Source: Druceiella hillmani (Eukaryota > Arthropoda > Insecta > Lepidoptera > Hepialidae). Taken from it: DNA of 64,000 bases. The stretch is taken from contig JAYKKI010000037.1 of NCBI GenBank assembly GCA_039881145.1, forward strand, positions 17,177,001 to 17,241,000, written 5' to 3'. Under the pieces are notes generated by a model. The model ran no database searches. It was not told the DNA's origin and was given only the letters and a program-made list of their open reading frames with translations. A program made the position numbers and the translations under genes. Shown piece by piece: positions 51,666 to 60,909 of this stretch (position 1 is its first letter; each line of letters begins with the position of its first letter).

Positions 51666-53045
51666 CTACTACTACTACTACTAGCCAACGCCCACCCTTG
51701 GCTGTTGAGTCATTTGGTGGCGCGCCGACCAGTATAGATGAACATCTTTGAATGGGTCATCATCGTCCCCCTGGCGGTTGATTCCACTGCAATCCGGCAG
51801 GTGATCCGCATTCATTAAATCGTGTCCGCACAGGGGACATTCAGAGGTTGGGAGAACACCAATGCGGTGTAGGTGTGCTGCGAGGTAGTCATGGCCAGTC
51901 TGCATTCTGAACCTGGCTACGCTCACAGCTCGTGGTAGTTTGTAGTCAATGGGTCCGATGGTGACCAGACTTTCCCATTTTTTCCCTACGGAAAGCTGTG
52001 TGAGGTGTTGCCTGCCTGTCCGGTCAATAGCCCTGTTGATGATGGCCCTCATGCTCTGTAGCGAGGGCATACAGGCAGGTTGAGCCATGGACGCGCCTCT
52101 TTTGGCCAAGATGTCTGCCCTCTCGTTTCCAAAGATGTCGACATGGCTAGGGATCCATTGCAATATGAGGTGCCATCCCCTATTTGCCAGAAGTTCTAGG
52201 GCTTTTCTGGTCTCCATCGTTCTCTTGCAGTCTGTTTCCGTATTGCGGGACAGGTTTTGGATAGCCGCTTGTGAGTCGACGAAGAACACTGCTTTAGGTG
52301 TTGGGGCTATTTTGTTTAGTTCAGCTGCTGCCGCTTGTACAGCTGCTATTTCTCCATCGTAGTTGCTCTGAGGGGCTCCCACTGCTAAGAATCCTTCAAA
52401 ATTAGAACTGTAGTAGGCAGCTCCGGTTGCCCCTGTTTCAGGGATCGATGACCCGTCTGTGTATACATGTAACCAATCAGGTTGTGGGTATTCTTTGCTG
52501 ATTGTTTGCAGGGCAGCCTGTTTCAGCTCGATGTCCAAGGATGCTGATTTCGTCTGATTGTGGTTTTTTAAGCTGTAATTAGCCTTCGGTAGATTGTAGA
52601 AAAACTCGAAGTAATTTGTAAGTGGTGCTGGCTCCTCCAGGGCAATTCCATACTTTGTAGCCAGCTTCTTATAGGAGGCCAATGGGGATATTTGGGTTTT
52701 CAGTCGGGCAGTGGCCTGTCTGTAGTTCGTCTAATGCGTGTAAACACTTCTGTGTCTCTGCCAAAAACGGAGGGCTAATTTCTCTCTATGGCTTTCCATT
52801 GAACTACATTTGGTTTGTGCCTCTATAGCAGCAATGGGTGTGGATTTAGGCGCTCCCGTTATTATCCTAAGCGCTGTATTCTGCACAGTATCCAATTTAC
52901 TGAGGGTGGTACGATTACTTGTGGTGGTCACTTCGCTCCCGTAATCAAGGACGGGTCTGATATATGTCTTGTAGGTGGTAATCAACACATCCTGGCTTGC
53001 ACCCCAGGTTGTGGCTGTTAATCTTTTTAATATCCCGATTTTTTT
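51666..53045 (-). mobile_element. 5'-truncated I/Jockey-type non-LTR retrotransposon
   Basis: A 1,380-bp insertion on the - strand, precisely delimited by the 13-bp direct duplication. The 5' end is truncated inside the reverse transcriptase. The 3' end is a tail of six TAG units (51666-51683 on +, read as CTA) instead of poly(A). There is no 3' untranslated region, because the first TAG of the tail is the stop codon. Intact flanks and nearly intact coding sequence mark this as the youngest transposon in the window. Confidence 0.9.
51681..53045 (-). pseudogene. non-LTR retrotransposon ORF2, C-terminal part: RT thumb, RNase H, zinc knuckle
   Basis: One reading frame runs from the 5' truncation to the stop with a single in-frame TAG at 52731-52733. 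The first part (LKRLTATTWGAS, then YIRPVLDYGSEVTTTSNRTT and KLDTVQNTALRIITGAP) is the end of the reverse transcriptase. It is followed by an RNase H domain of the kind that removes RNA from the hybrid during reverse transcription. In the 333-codon downstream frame the four acidic residues are Asp76 (VYTDGS), Glu111 (YDGEIAAVQA), Asp136 (FFVDSQAAI) and Asp190 (GNERADILAK), with His180 in WIPSHVD. Near the end a CPLCGHD...H...C motif (Cys282, Cys285, His294, Cys298) forms the zinc-binding C-terminus usual in these elements. The catalytic set is complete, but the fragment lacks the endonuclease and most of the RT, so it is dead. Confidence 0.9.
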
Positions 53046-53058
53046 GTACTAGTATATA
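53046..53058. repeat. 13-bp target site duplication, right
   Basis: GTACTAGTATATA, the second copy of the duplicated target. The site falls at the junction of the two ~210-bp tandem repeat copies. Confidence 0.9.
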
Positions 53059-53268
53059 AAAAAATAATTAAAATAAAATGCAGCACGGTCGTTTCTTTAC
53101 TACATTAAGATGGAATGCGTGCAAAAAATATAATACCGGCATTCTGCGAGCGGCACTGAATGTTTTTAAAAAAATATATCATCTGAAGTCTTTTGAAACC
53201 CATGTCTATTTCTGTCTCTGCAACACTTGTATTTATTAACAATCGAAATTATTTAAGGCACTTATTAG
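53059..53268. repeat. ~210-bp repeat, right copy of a tandem pair
   Basis: Collinear with 51441-51652 with moderate divergence, clearest in ATATATCATCTGAAGTCTTT and the CTCTGCAACACTTGTATT stretch. Confidence 0.75.
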
Positions 53269-54275
53269 AGATACAGTAGAACTCTGTATCCTTGTTATAA
53301 AAACACTCAAAACATAACCAAAAGTTTAAGGGATCAAATTCCATTCAAAACTAAATAAAATTATTTTTTTCCTAATTTCAATTAAATAACGTAACAATAA
53401 GTTATATCATATGCTCCTAGATCATCAAACTATAATTTCTGCCAACGTACGGATTCGTCGTTAAATTATAGAATCCTCAAATAGTTTTATGCACAAAATT
53501 GAAGGTTTCATTACGATTTAAACTAGTACCAATGAGAGAAAATAGCACATCCAGACTATACATCTAACTATTTACCAACGAAATTTTGTCTCGATGACTT
53601 GCACGTCGTAGTAAAAAAAAAGACAGACAGAGCAGCACTTACATATGATAATGATAAGTAAAAGAAGAAGAGATAGTGCTCGTTTTTATATGTAAATAAA
53701 AATATTATTAAGAATGGAACGAACATAAATAAAAGACTGATAAAATATATGTTTTAATGCAAAATCATAAAAAATAGTAATATGACATAATTTATACAAG
53801 AAATTTCGTTGAAATCTTTGCTTAATTGAAAATAATTATGCTATGTATTAAAAACGTATATATTATTTGGAAAAACACCTTATTTAAATAATTATTTATC
53901 ACATTACAAATAATTTTTAATGTCGGAACATTCAAAGGAAATTTCCACATCGCAATTAATTTAATTAAAACTATTAATGAAATGAACAAATCAATTAAGA
54001 ATGACGTATAATTTACAAAAAGCCTTTTCCACTATTACTGTGATCGTAGAAATTAGTCCTGTCAAACCCGCAGCCAAAATTCACAGCTCTACTACGAAAA
54101 CTAAAATAACAAATGAATTTGTACATTCGATTTCCCCAGTGACAACGCCCAAATTAATTTGCAGAAAATTTCTACATTGGAAGAAGAGACCGCAGCAGTG
54201 GAATATTTGATAAAATTTGTAACTATGAAACGGGTTGATTATTCACCGACTTGTTAGATGTTTGAACCACTGGGG
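53269..54275. other. AT-rich DNA, no gene recognised
   Basis: Nothing assignable. Confidence 0.45.
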
Positions 54276-54328
54276 AGATGTTTCAAACTTATAACAATAC
54301 TCCCTATTGTTATAAGTTTGAAACATCT
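54276..54328. repeat. perfect inverted repeat, 24-bp arms, 5-nt loop
   Basis: Arms 54276-54299 and 54305-54328 are exact reverse complements around CTCCC. The inner stem is CTTATAACAATA / TATTGTTATAAG. A partial third copy of the arm start (AGATGTTTGAA) lies just upstream at 54256. Confidence 0.9.
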
Positions 54329-55729
54329 TTTTATCCATATATTTGTTTACACATTTCGCTTTAAACCTTTTTCGATCTTTATACAATTTCATAAACCAGT
54401 AACCAACAGTATGCGGATGAATATACTACTCGCAATCGAGTAATTATTTTTGTTCGGTAATAGACAATTAATAAACTATAGTTCTATAATTCTTTCTTGG
54501 TTTGATTACTGAATATGTTTACTTATCCAGATATTAACGACGTCACTTATTAAATTGCCAGTAATCGTGAACATAACGTTATATTGTAGTTATTATGTAC
54601 TTGATAATTTGGACGAAAAATATATATTAATTATTTTGCGTTTGAACTTTTTAAACGAATTTGCCATTTTTTTTATTGAATTCTATGAAAATGTTAAAAA
54701 ATTGTCAACAAGCTAGAGTCGTTTATGTCTTTCTTTAAATACGTATCATCATAAGCAAAAGCCGAAGCAAAATTCGATTCCTTCTAACGAAATTTATTCG
54801 TTATTTCTCCTCATATGAGCGGCAACGTACAAAGATGTAAAGCTTTATATCTTGTGAAAGTCATTCCACTTCGTCAGTGCGGCAACTTAGTACGTGGCGG
54901 ACTCGACTTTGAAGAATTTGATAATAACGAAATTCTTTGAAGTTATCCGTAATACGGTTCACGGGAATACGTATCGTAATTTGAGATGGTTCGTTCAATT
55001 TATTTTACCAAACACTAATAAATTTGAACAATAATTACAAAACATATCCACATAAAACAATATACGATGAAATTAAAAGTGACTTCAAAAAATCTGCTTA
55101 TTTTGAACATAAATATTGAAATTTACAACAAGGAGCTCTTGTAAGAAAAACAATTCTACAATTACTAAAGACTGCTAAAAAAATTTGAAAATCTATGAAT
55201 GTGAAATAATGATTGGCTTTAAGTTTTATGTAACGTAAACTTAATGTTATCATGTTAATAGAATTTTGTCAATATTTCGTAGAAATTTAAATTGTGTTTA
55301 ATAATTGCGGGAATAAATTTAATACAAATTCAAATAATGATATTATTATTTTGTATAGTAACAAATGAGCGGAGATCAATCAAACCTATTGGAAAGAATA
55401 GGAATTGCACAGTTGAGAATAGTGAGAATGAGTGACAAAATTGGGTTTAAAATTTGATACGAAATTGTAAAAAAAAATTGTTTTTTGATTTTATAAATAA
55501 AGCTTTTTTTTTAATTTCAATCCGTATTTTTGAAGCTATTTTAAATAAATACAAAGGTAACAAAAATTTTTTCAAAAACATCCAGGCAAGTAAATGTCAT
55601 TTTCAAGTCGATCACTAGAGTATTTGCTGACGAAAACTGATATGGCATACGAAGAGATAGACGCCAAAATCTAGTCATATAGTTAGTAGTAACCGCCAAT
55701 GGTTATCCTTTAGCCCTAGACGAGTTCCG
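54329..55729. other. AT-rich DNA, no gene recognised
   Basis: Nothing assignable. Confidence 0.45.
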
Positions 55730-56425
55730 TTCTCCATACCCAAAATTCCATATCAGATTTCACAAAGTAATAACTAAAGTAAGTCCGTTAAGGAGTTACA
55801 TCATTCATCTTCAGAACTCATCATCACACACTGACCTGGTCGATGACGCGGTTATTTTGCAAAGTAAAAATTTCCAGCAGTAAATAGCTTTAATTACTTT
55901 TGATTTACTACCATCCGATAAGGAGTTCCATTGATCATTTCCAGAACGTACCATCAGACTCTGACATGATCGATAGTGTAGTTATTGGGCAAACTAACAA
56001 CTACCAGTAGCCAATACCTTGAATAACTTTCAATATACTACCATGTATTAAGGAGTTCGATTGTTCATCTCCAGAACTCATCATTAGACCTTGACCTGGT
56101 CAACGGTATAGTTATTTTGCAAAGTAACGACTACTAGTAGCAAATATATTTAATTGATTTACTAATATCCGTTAAGAAGTTCCACTGTTCATATCCATAG
56201 CTTATCATCAGACCCTGACATTGTATGTGGTGTAGTGTAGTAAATATCTTGAATCATAGATAATTTAGTGGCATTCGTTAAGGAGTTCAATCGTTCATTT
56301 CCAGACCTCAACATCAGTTTATCATCATATTTATATGGGACCACATCTATAGCACCCTCTTTCATGTAAAAAAAGTCATCAAAACCGGTCTATTAGATAA
56401 AAAATTATCGCTGAACGTACATAGT
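55730..56425 (-). mobile_element. non-autonomous element with ~130-bp tandem units, copy 2 (incomplete)
   Basis: Opposite orientation to the copy at 33741. Anchors GTTATTTTGC / GTTATTGGGC fall at 55851, 55981 and 56111, an exact 130-bp period. Each unit carries AAGGAGTTC, CAGAACTCATCATCA and 'GACCTGGTCGA'. The tail block (GAGTTCCGTTCTCCATAC) and head block (AAAATTATCGCTGAACGTAC) match copy 1, but the AACCGACTTC end itself is missing. A final shortened unit lies near 56220-56270. Confidence 0.6.
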
Positions 56426-56689
56426 TGATGTCAATGTCACTTTCCTGCTGGACAACTGTCCAGTGAAATTATTTATAAACGTTAATATACACAAATTGTT
56501 TTTAAAGATCTAATAAAGTGTTACTAACGTAATATCTCCCAAACGTGGCCTAAGGATGGAAAATTAAAAATTAAAAACCTTCTTAATGATAACTAAATTA
56601 ATGAGATGCAGGAAAACCAATTTTTAATTCCCAATTTATTACATGTATGGAGGGGTAGATTAAAAAGTTTTCAAACTCTTTTATAGGTA

Positions 56690-56800
56690 CTTATTGAGAC
56701 ACTAATCTAAAATTTGATTCTGTAACAGACGGATGGACAAATTATCGACGAAATTCTTAGGGCTCATCGTTTCTTTTAGAACCCTAACAACCCAAAAAAC
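56690..56800 (-). repeat. lepidopteran-type interspersed repeat (AGGGTTCCGTA family), very degenerate
   Basis: On the - strand it reads AGGGTTCTAAAAGAAACGAT, then GTCCATCCGTCTGTTACAGA, the same order of blocks as at 3392. Divergence is high. Confidence 0.35.
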
Positions 56801-56920
56801 AACGGACAATTCTCACTACTGTATTTTCTAAGAATAATTGAAATCTTGTTTATTTGTTTCATATTATTTTACGCTATGTTTTATGAATAGAAATAGAATA
56901 CACACCGACACACAAGCACT

Positions 56921-56997
56921 TGCGCGCGCGCACACACACATACACACACACATATGTGTGTATGTATATATATCATCAAAACCGGTCTATCAAAACT

Positions 56998-57065
<68 letters not shown>

Positions 57066-57066
57066 G
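56921..57066. repeat. compound (CG)(CA)(TG)(TA)n microsatellite with an inserted repeat end
   Basis: GCGCGCGC, CA and TG blocks lead into a long TA run from 57001. Between them lies TCATCAAAACCGGTCTAT (56973-56990), identical over 18 bp to 56376-56393 in the copy 2 element, followed by a near copy (ATCAAAACTGGT). Confidence 0.9.
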
Positions 57067-57845
57067 CAAACTCTACGGAGTTCTATATTTCGAAGCGTTA
57101 GTTTTTTATTAATAGAAATGGAAGTTTTATTTTGTCTTCAACATGTGTAGAAGAAGTATATAATATTGAAACAACCGAGAAACAAATCAACATTATTTCT
57201 CTTCGTCGTCAAAGTTGTCAACGGTCTTTTGATATTGTTGAATACCAAAATCAAAAGACCAAGATACAAGCCGTCCTGACCAAATTAAATCGTACCTCGA
57301 CATAAAAAACGTGAGCATTAAGTTAACTCTTGCGTATATATTTTTGGTATTTTTAAATTAGTTATACACCCATATGAATAATGTTCCTTTGGTTGGCAAT
57401 AATTTCATGTCAGAAAACGGCGGAATATTTTTGGATTTAATTGTTCTAAAAGGTGTGACTTATAATGATATTAATAGTTAATTTCTTGAAAATCGTATAC
57501 ACAACTAACCATTTTGTAATTACGTACTATCTATGTTCAAAGTGCCTTTTCATCACTACTGGTACGCTTTCGAAATAACTTACTAATAACAGACAATGAA
57601 TTGTTAAAATTTGTTGATTTAAATTTCAATAGTAAATATAATTATATCTTAACTTATTAGGTCTGAAATGTATTAATTGTAGTAAGTTTAATAAAAGTGT
57701 AGAGTACGACGTGACGAAAGGTAATCCTTCGTTAAAATACCAGTTTGTCTGTTTGAATCTTTTGAATTCGTGATACGTGCTGAAATTGACTTGAAAAATA
57801 AAATAGTTTAGCTGTAAATAATATAATTAAATTATAATTTCCAGT

Positions 57846-57846
<1 letters not shown>
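57067..57846. other. AT-rich DNA with a short inverted repeat
   Basis: GGTCTTTTGAT (57223-57233) and its exact reverse complement just downstream, ending at 57260, are separated by about 16 nt. No gene recognised. Confidence 0.45.

Positions 57847-57880
<34 letters not shown>
57847..57880. repeat. (TA)n microsatellite
   Basis: Uninterrupted TA dinucleotide run of about 17 units. Confidence 0.95.
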
Positions 57881-57886
<6 letters not shown>

Positions 57887-59164
57887 GTACACACGACACA
57901 TTATTCAGAATACGACATGACACATTAGTCGGAATAACCGGCGACTTGCTGCAAAGACATCTAGCTACCTGTATAATAATCGCGCTCCAGGCAAGTATTA
58001 GGTGTGTTTAAAAGAGTTATGTATATTTTTTGCGCTCAATTGCAGAAAAAGGGCGTGTTTTAAGTTTTATTTCTACGACAATTTATTCCTTTATAGCCAA
58101 CCAATAGCGTATTTCTTTGTCCGACACTTATTCCCGGACACGGTATATGTATTTTTTAATTTTAGAAGTATGAAATTTATTATATCATGATATTATCCAT
58201 TTACCGACTTACACCAGATGGCCAAAAGATGATTCTACAAATTTAAGCGCGTTACTATTTTAAAGAATAATAACATATTACAGTTATCGACAATATTATT
58301 TATTTTGGTTTTTATTTTTATTTGGTTCATTCCCAAATTTCTGCTCAGTGAAATTGCTTTTGGTCAAAATCGTGTTGTGAGTGATTTCAAAGCAATTCTA
58401 AAGTTTACGTACGATTCTAATAGGTGATAATGACGCATAAAAGGGGAGAATTATTATCTTTGGATTTGCATGTATTATTGTTACTGATATTCAGCTACTG
58501 TTGTTTATCATCCCACCCTTGAGATTCCGGAGTTCGAACCAGCACCGTCTACTTAAAAAGTTGATCTCAATGAAGGAAAATTTAACTGTTGAAAACACTC
58601 AGGCTATCTAACTCAGGAAATGCAATGATCATATTCACAGAATTCATTCATATACATGAAAGAAAATAGAGGGTCTTGAAAACCGATGAACCAGTTTTAT
58701 GCATATAAAAACTAAGAATTAGAAAATATAAACAAAAATGCTGTTATTTATGAAAAACGTTTGTACTTACGTCGAACAAGAAGTAAGCATTAATCAATAA
58801 AAAACTAAGAAATAACTAAGGTTTTTGTGATCTTTTCGTGATTTTATCAACCAAATTTGTTTTAAAATTAACCAGTTCCATATTTATTCATAATTTTATA
58901 CTTTCGTTTATTTATAAATTAAAGTAATTGTGAAATTGTTTCTGCCCTTTTCTCACAATCGTTTGAAAAAGCCAGTCGTCTGTCAAATGTTTAAAAATAA
59001 ATTTAGTTCTAAATGTACGCTATGTCTTTGTTGCAAGTCTTGCAACCTATCATTATAGACGTATATTTACCTTTTTCCATGTATCACATTTTACCATAAC
59101 CAAAAAAATAAAAAGAAATTTAAGCAAGCCGAAACCACTAACTCTTTTTAAACGGTCAAACAAT
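57881..59164. other. AT-rich DNA, no gene recognised
   Basis: Contains 58827-58851, a 25-bp sequence (starting GTGATCTTTTCGTGATTTTA) that recurs exactly at 60778-60802. Confidence 0.45.
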
Positions 59165-59480
59165 TATTTCAGTCCCTTAATAAGCAAACCCCCGCCCTAC
59201 TGCAGCCGCAGCAGTCATTGTATCTTTCAATCTTACATTCGGTACCGCGTTTAATTTAAAATTCAACTCGCCTCCCGCAGGGCTTCCAGGGGCCTAATTC
59301 CAGCCCGAGATCCTCATATCCTTCTGTAGTGTTCCAAAACAAAAATAACCGAAAAGTGATGCAAAATCCCCAAAAGTACCAATTAGGAGTTTATCGTTCC
59401 ATTTACGTTTACTCCGCTTACTAATTGTCGCCATTTTGCCTTATTTATTTTATCAGTTTGTTTTGCTAGAGGCTTTGCCT
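59165..59480. other. GC-richer island, candidate conserved regulatory element
   Basis: About 300 bp with much less AT bias than the flanks. It holds CCCCGCCCTACTGCAGCCGC, CTCGCCTCCCGCAGGGCTTC and GGGGCCTAATTCCAGCCC. These are followed by several homeodomain-like cores (CCAATTAGGA, CTAATTG, TTTAATTTAAA). There is no open frame of useful length. The mixture looks more like an insect developmental enhancer than a repeat, but no comparison could be made. Confidence 0.3.
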
Positions 59481-60257
59481 CCAACGGATATTGTTATTCT
59501 GTTGAAAAAACTCCCAGGTTAGGTTCGGTCTAATTTGATGTTCCCAGGTTTTAATTCCGACTAAGTTCGAAATGTATTTTAGCTTAGCTCAAATTGACAA
59601 CAAACACAAAAAAATCAATAACAAATATTTTCTTGTGTAGTAAACTTTTGACCGCATTCATAAATATTGTAAATGCAGGAAAGTTTGAAGACTAGAAAAA
59701 AATGCCTTTGATTATAATTTAATTATCCTTATTTCTTCTAACTCATGTGTCATGTAAAATATCTGGGTCTAATTAAAAAAAACAGGTCATGAGAGTTTCA
59801 TAAAGGTTCAGTTTTATCTTTTGAGGTATATAAGTAAAGAATATAATAATAAAAAAATTTTTAGTTTAACCCACCGTAGTTAATATACGACAATAGTTTA
59901 CAAGTTCATTGATCTGTAAGCAATCTTAAAAGTTAAACAAAATGCTACACAATGTTTATTTTGATTTCTAGTTCAGCCCATGTGAGTAGATTAATTACCC
60001 TACTAATAAATCCCAAGACCTGGAGAACCAATTTACATTGCTAAATTCTTTACAGTTTGTAACAGGGAACAGAAGACGCAAAGAGGTAAACTTCCGTTAT
60101 TATTTTTATTTCTATGTAACGTAATCGCATTATTCAGCTATAATTGTAAATATTGAAGTTGACGTTTAATGTGTGTGATGACGAAATACTTAGGTTAATC
60201 ATATATCGATAATTGTTACTACATAATCAATTTTCCCAGCATAACAGAATGGAGCTG
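59481..60257. other. AT-rich DNA, no gene recognised
   Basis: Nothing assignable. Confidence 0.45.
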
Positions 60258-60311
60258 TGGAGCAATTGAAAGTTAATCCTGTCTACGCAGGATTAACTTT
60301 CAATTGCTCCA
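60258..60311. repeat. perfect inverted repeat, 24-bp arms, 6-nt loop
   Basis: Arms 60258-60281 and 60288-60311 are exact reverse complements around TCTACG. The inner stem is AGTTAATCCTG / CAGGATTAACT. Confidence 0.9.
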
Positions 60312-60594
60312 AAAATAGATGAAAATGAAGTGCAAAATGAAGTTATAAAAGTGAAGTATCCAAAAACTCCTAAAACATATAAAAATGAAGTGCCAAACAC
60401 TCTAGAACCGAATATTCACCAAAAACAAGTTGATAATTACATGTGTTTGGTGTTCCCCTGCTTGGGTTATTCATTACAGTTTCATAAAATATAATCAGCG
60501 ACTCGATAACAATGACTGTCTACTGTAACTAATTAGACAAAATAATGAGGAAATTTGCTGCTCAAGGGCGGAGATTGCTGAATAGAGAAATAGA

Positions 60595-60637
60595 AATTCT
60601 CTTATAAAGCAATGCTTGAATTCTCTTATAAAGCAAT
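60595..60637. repeat. 24-bp tandem repeat, 1.8 copies
   Basis: The sequence AATTCTCTTATAAAGCAAT is found at 60595 and 60619, with GCTTG completing the unit. The two copies are identical over 19 bp. Confidence 0.9.
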
Positions 60638-60777
60638 TGTCGCATAAACGACAATACTCTTTAAACCATTGTTCTTCGAACCTTACTTCAAATATCTTTT
60701 CTAGATCCGGACCTTGCACCACATCTTACGTACACTGAAAAGTATTTGCTTCCCAGTGTTATAGAAATATTCCTTTC

Positions 60778-60802
60778 GTGATCTTTTCGTGATTTTATCA
60801 AC
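60778..60802. repeat. 25-bp dispersed exact repeat
   Basis: Identical to 58827-58851 and in the same orientation. It sits immediately before the 24-bp tandem array. Confidence 0.85.
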
Positions 60803-60813
60803 GCTCGCTCTTC

Positions 60814-60909
60814 AAGCTTCTTTGCTGTGGCAATAACAAGCTTCTTTGCTGTGGCAATAACAAGCTTCTTTGCTGCGGCAATAACAAGCTTCTTTGCTGC
60901 GGCAATAGC
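60814..60909. repeat. 24-bp minisatellite, four copies
   Basis: The unit AAGCTTCTTTGCTGYGGCAA plus TAAC is repeated exactly four times (60814, 60838, 60862, 60886). Copies 1-2 have TGTGG, copies 3-4 have TGCGG, and the last ends TAGC, so the array grew by successive doubling. Confidence 0.95.

Noticed and set aside
52087..52362. 91-codon plus-strand frame and a neighbour at 52815-53021
   Set aside because: They are antisense shadows of the RNase H / reverse transcriptase frame on the - strand.
58520..58560. GGAGTTCGAACCAGCACC, resembling a tRNA/SINE B box
   Set aside because: No A box at the right distance and no cloverleaf could be drawn around it.
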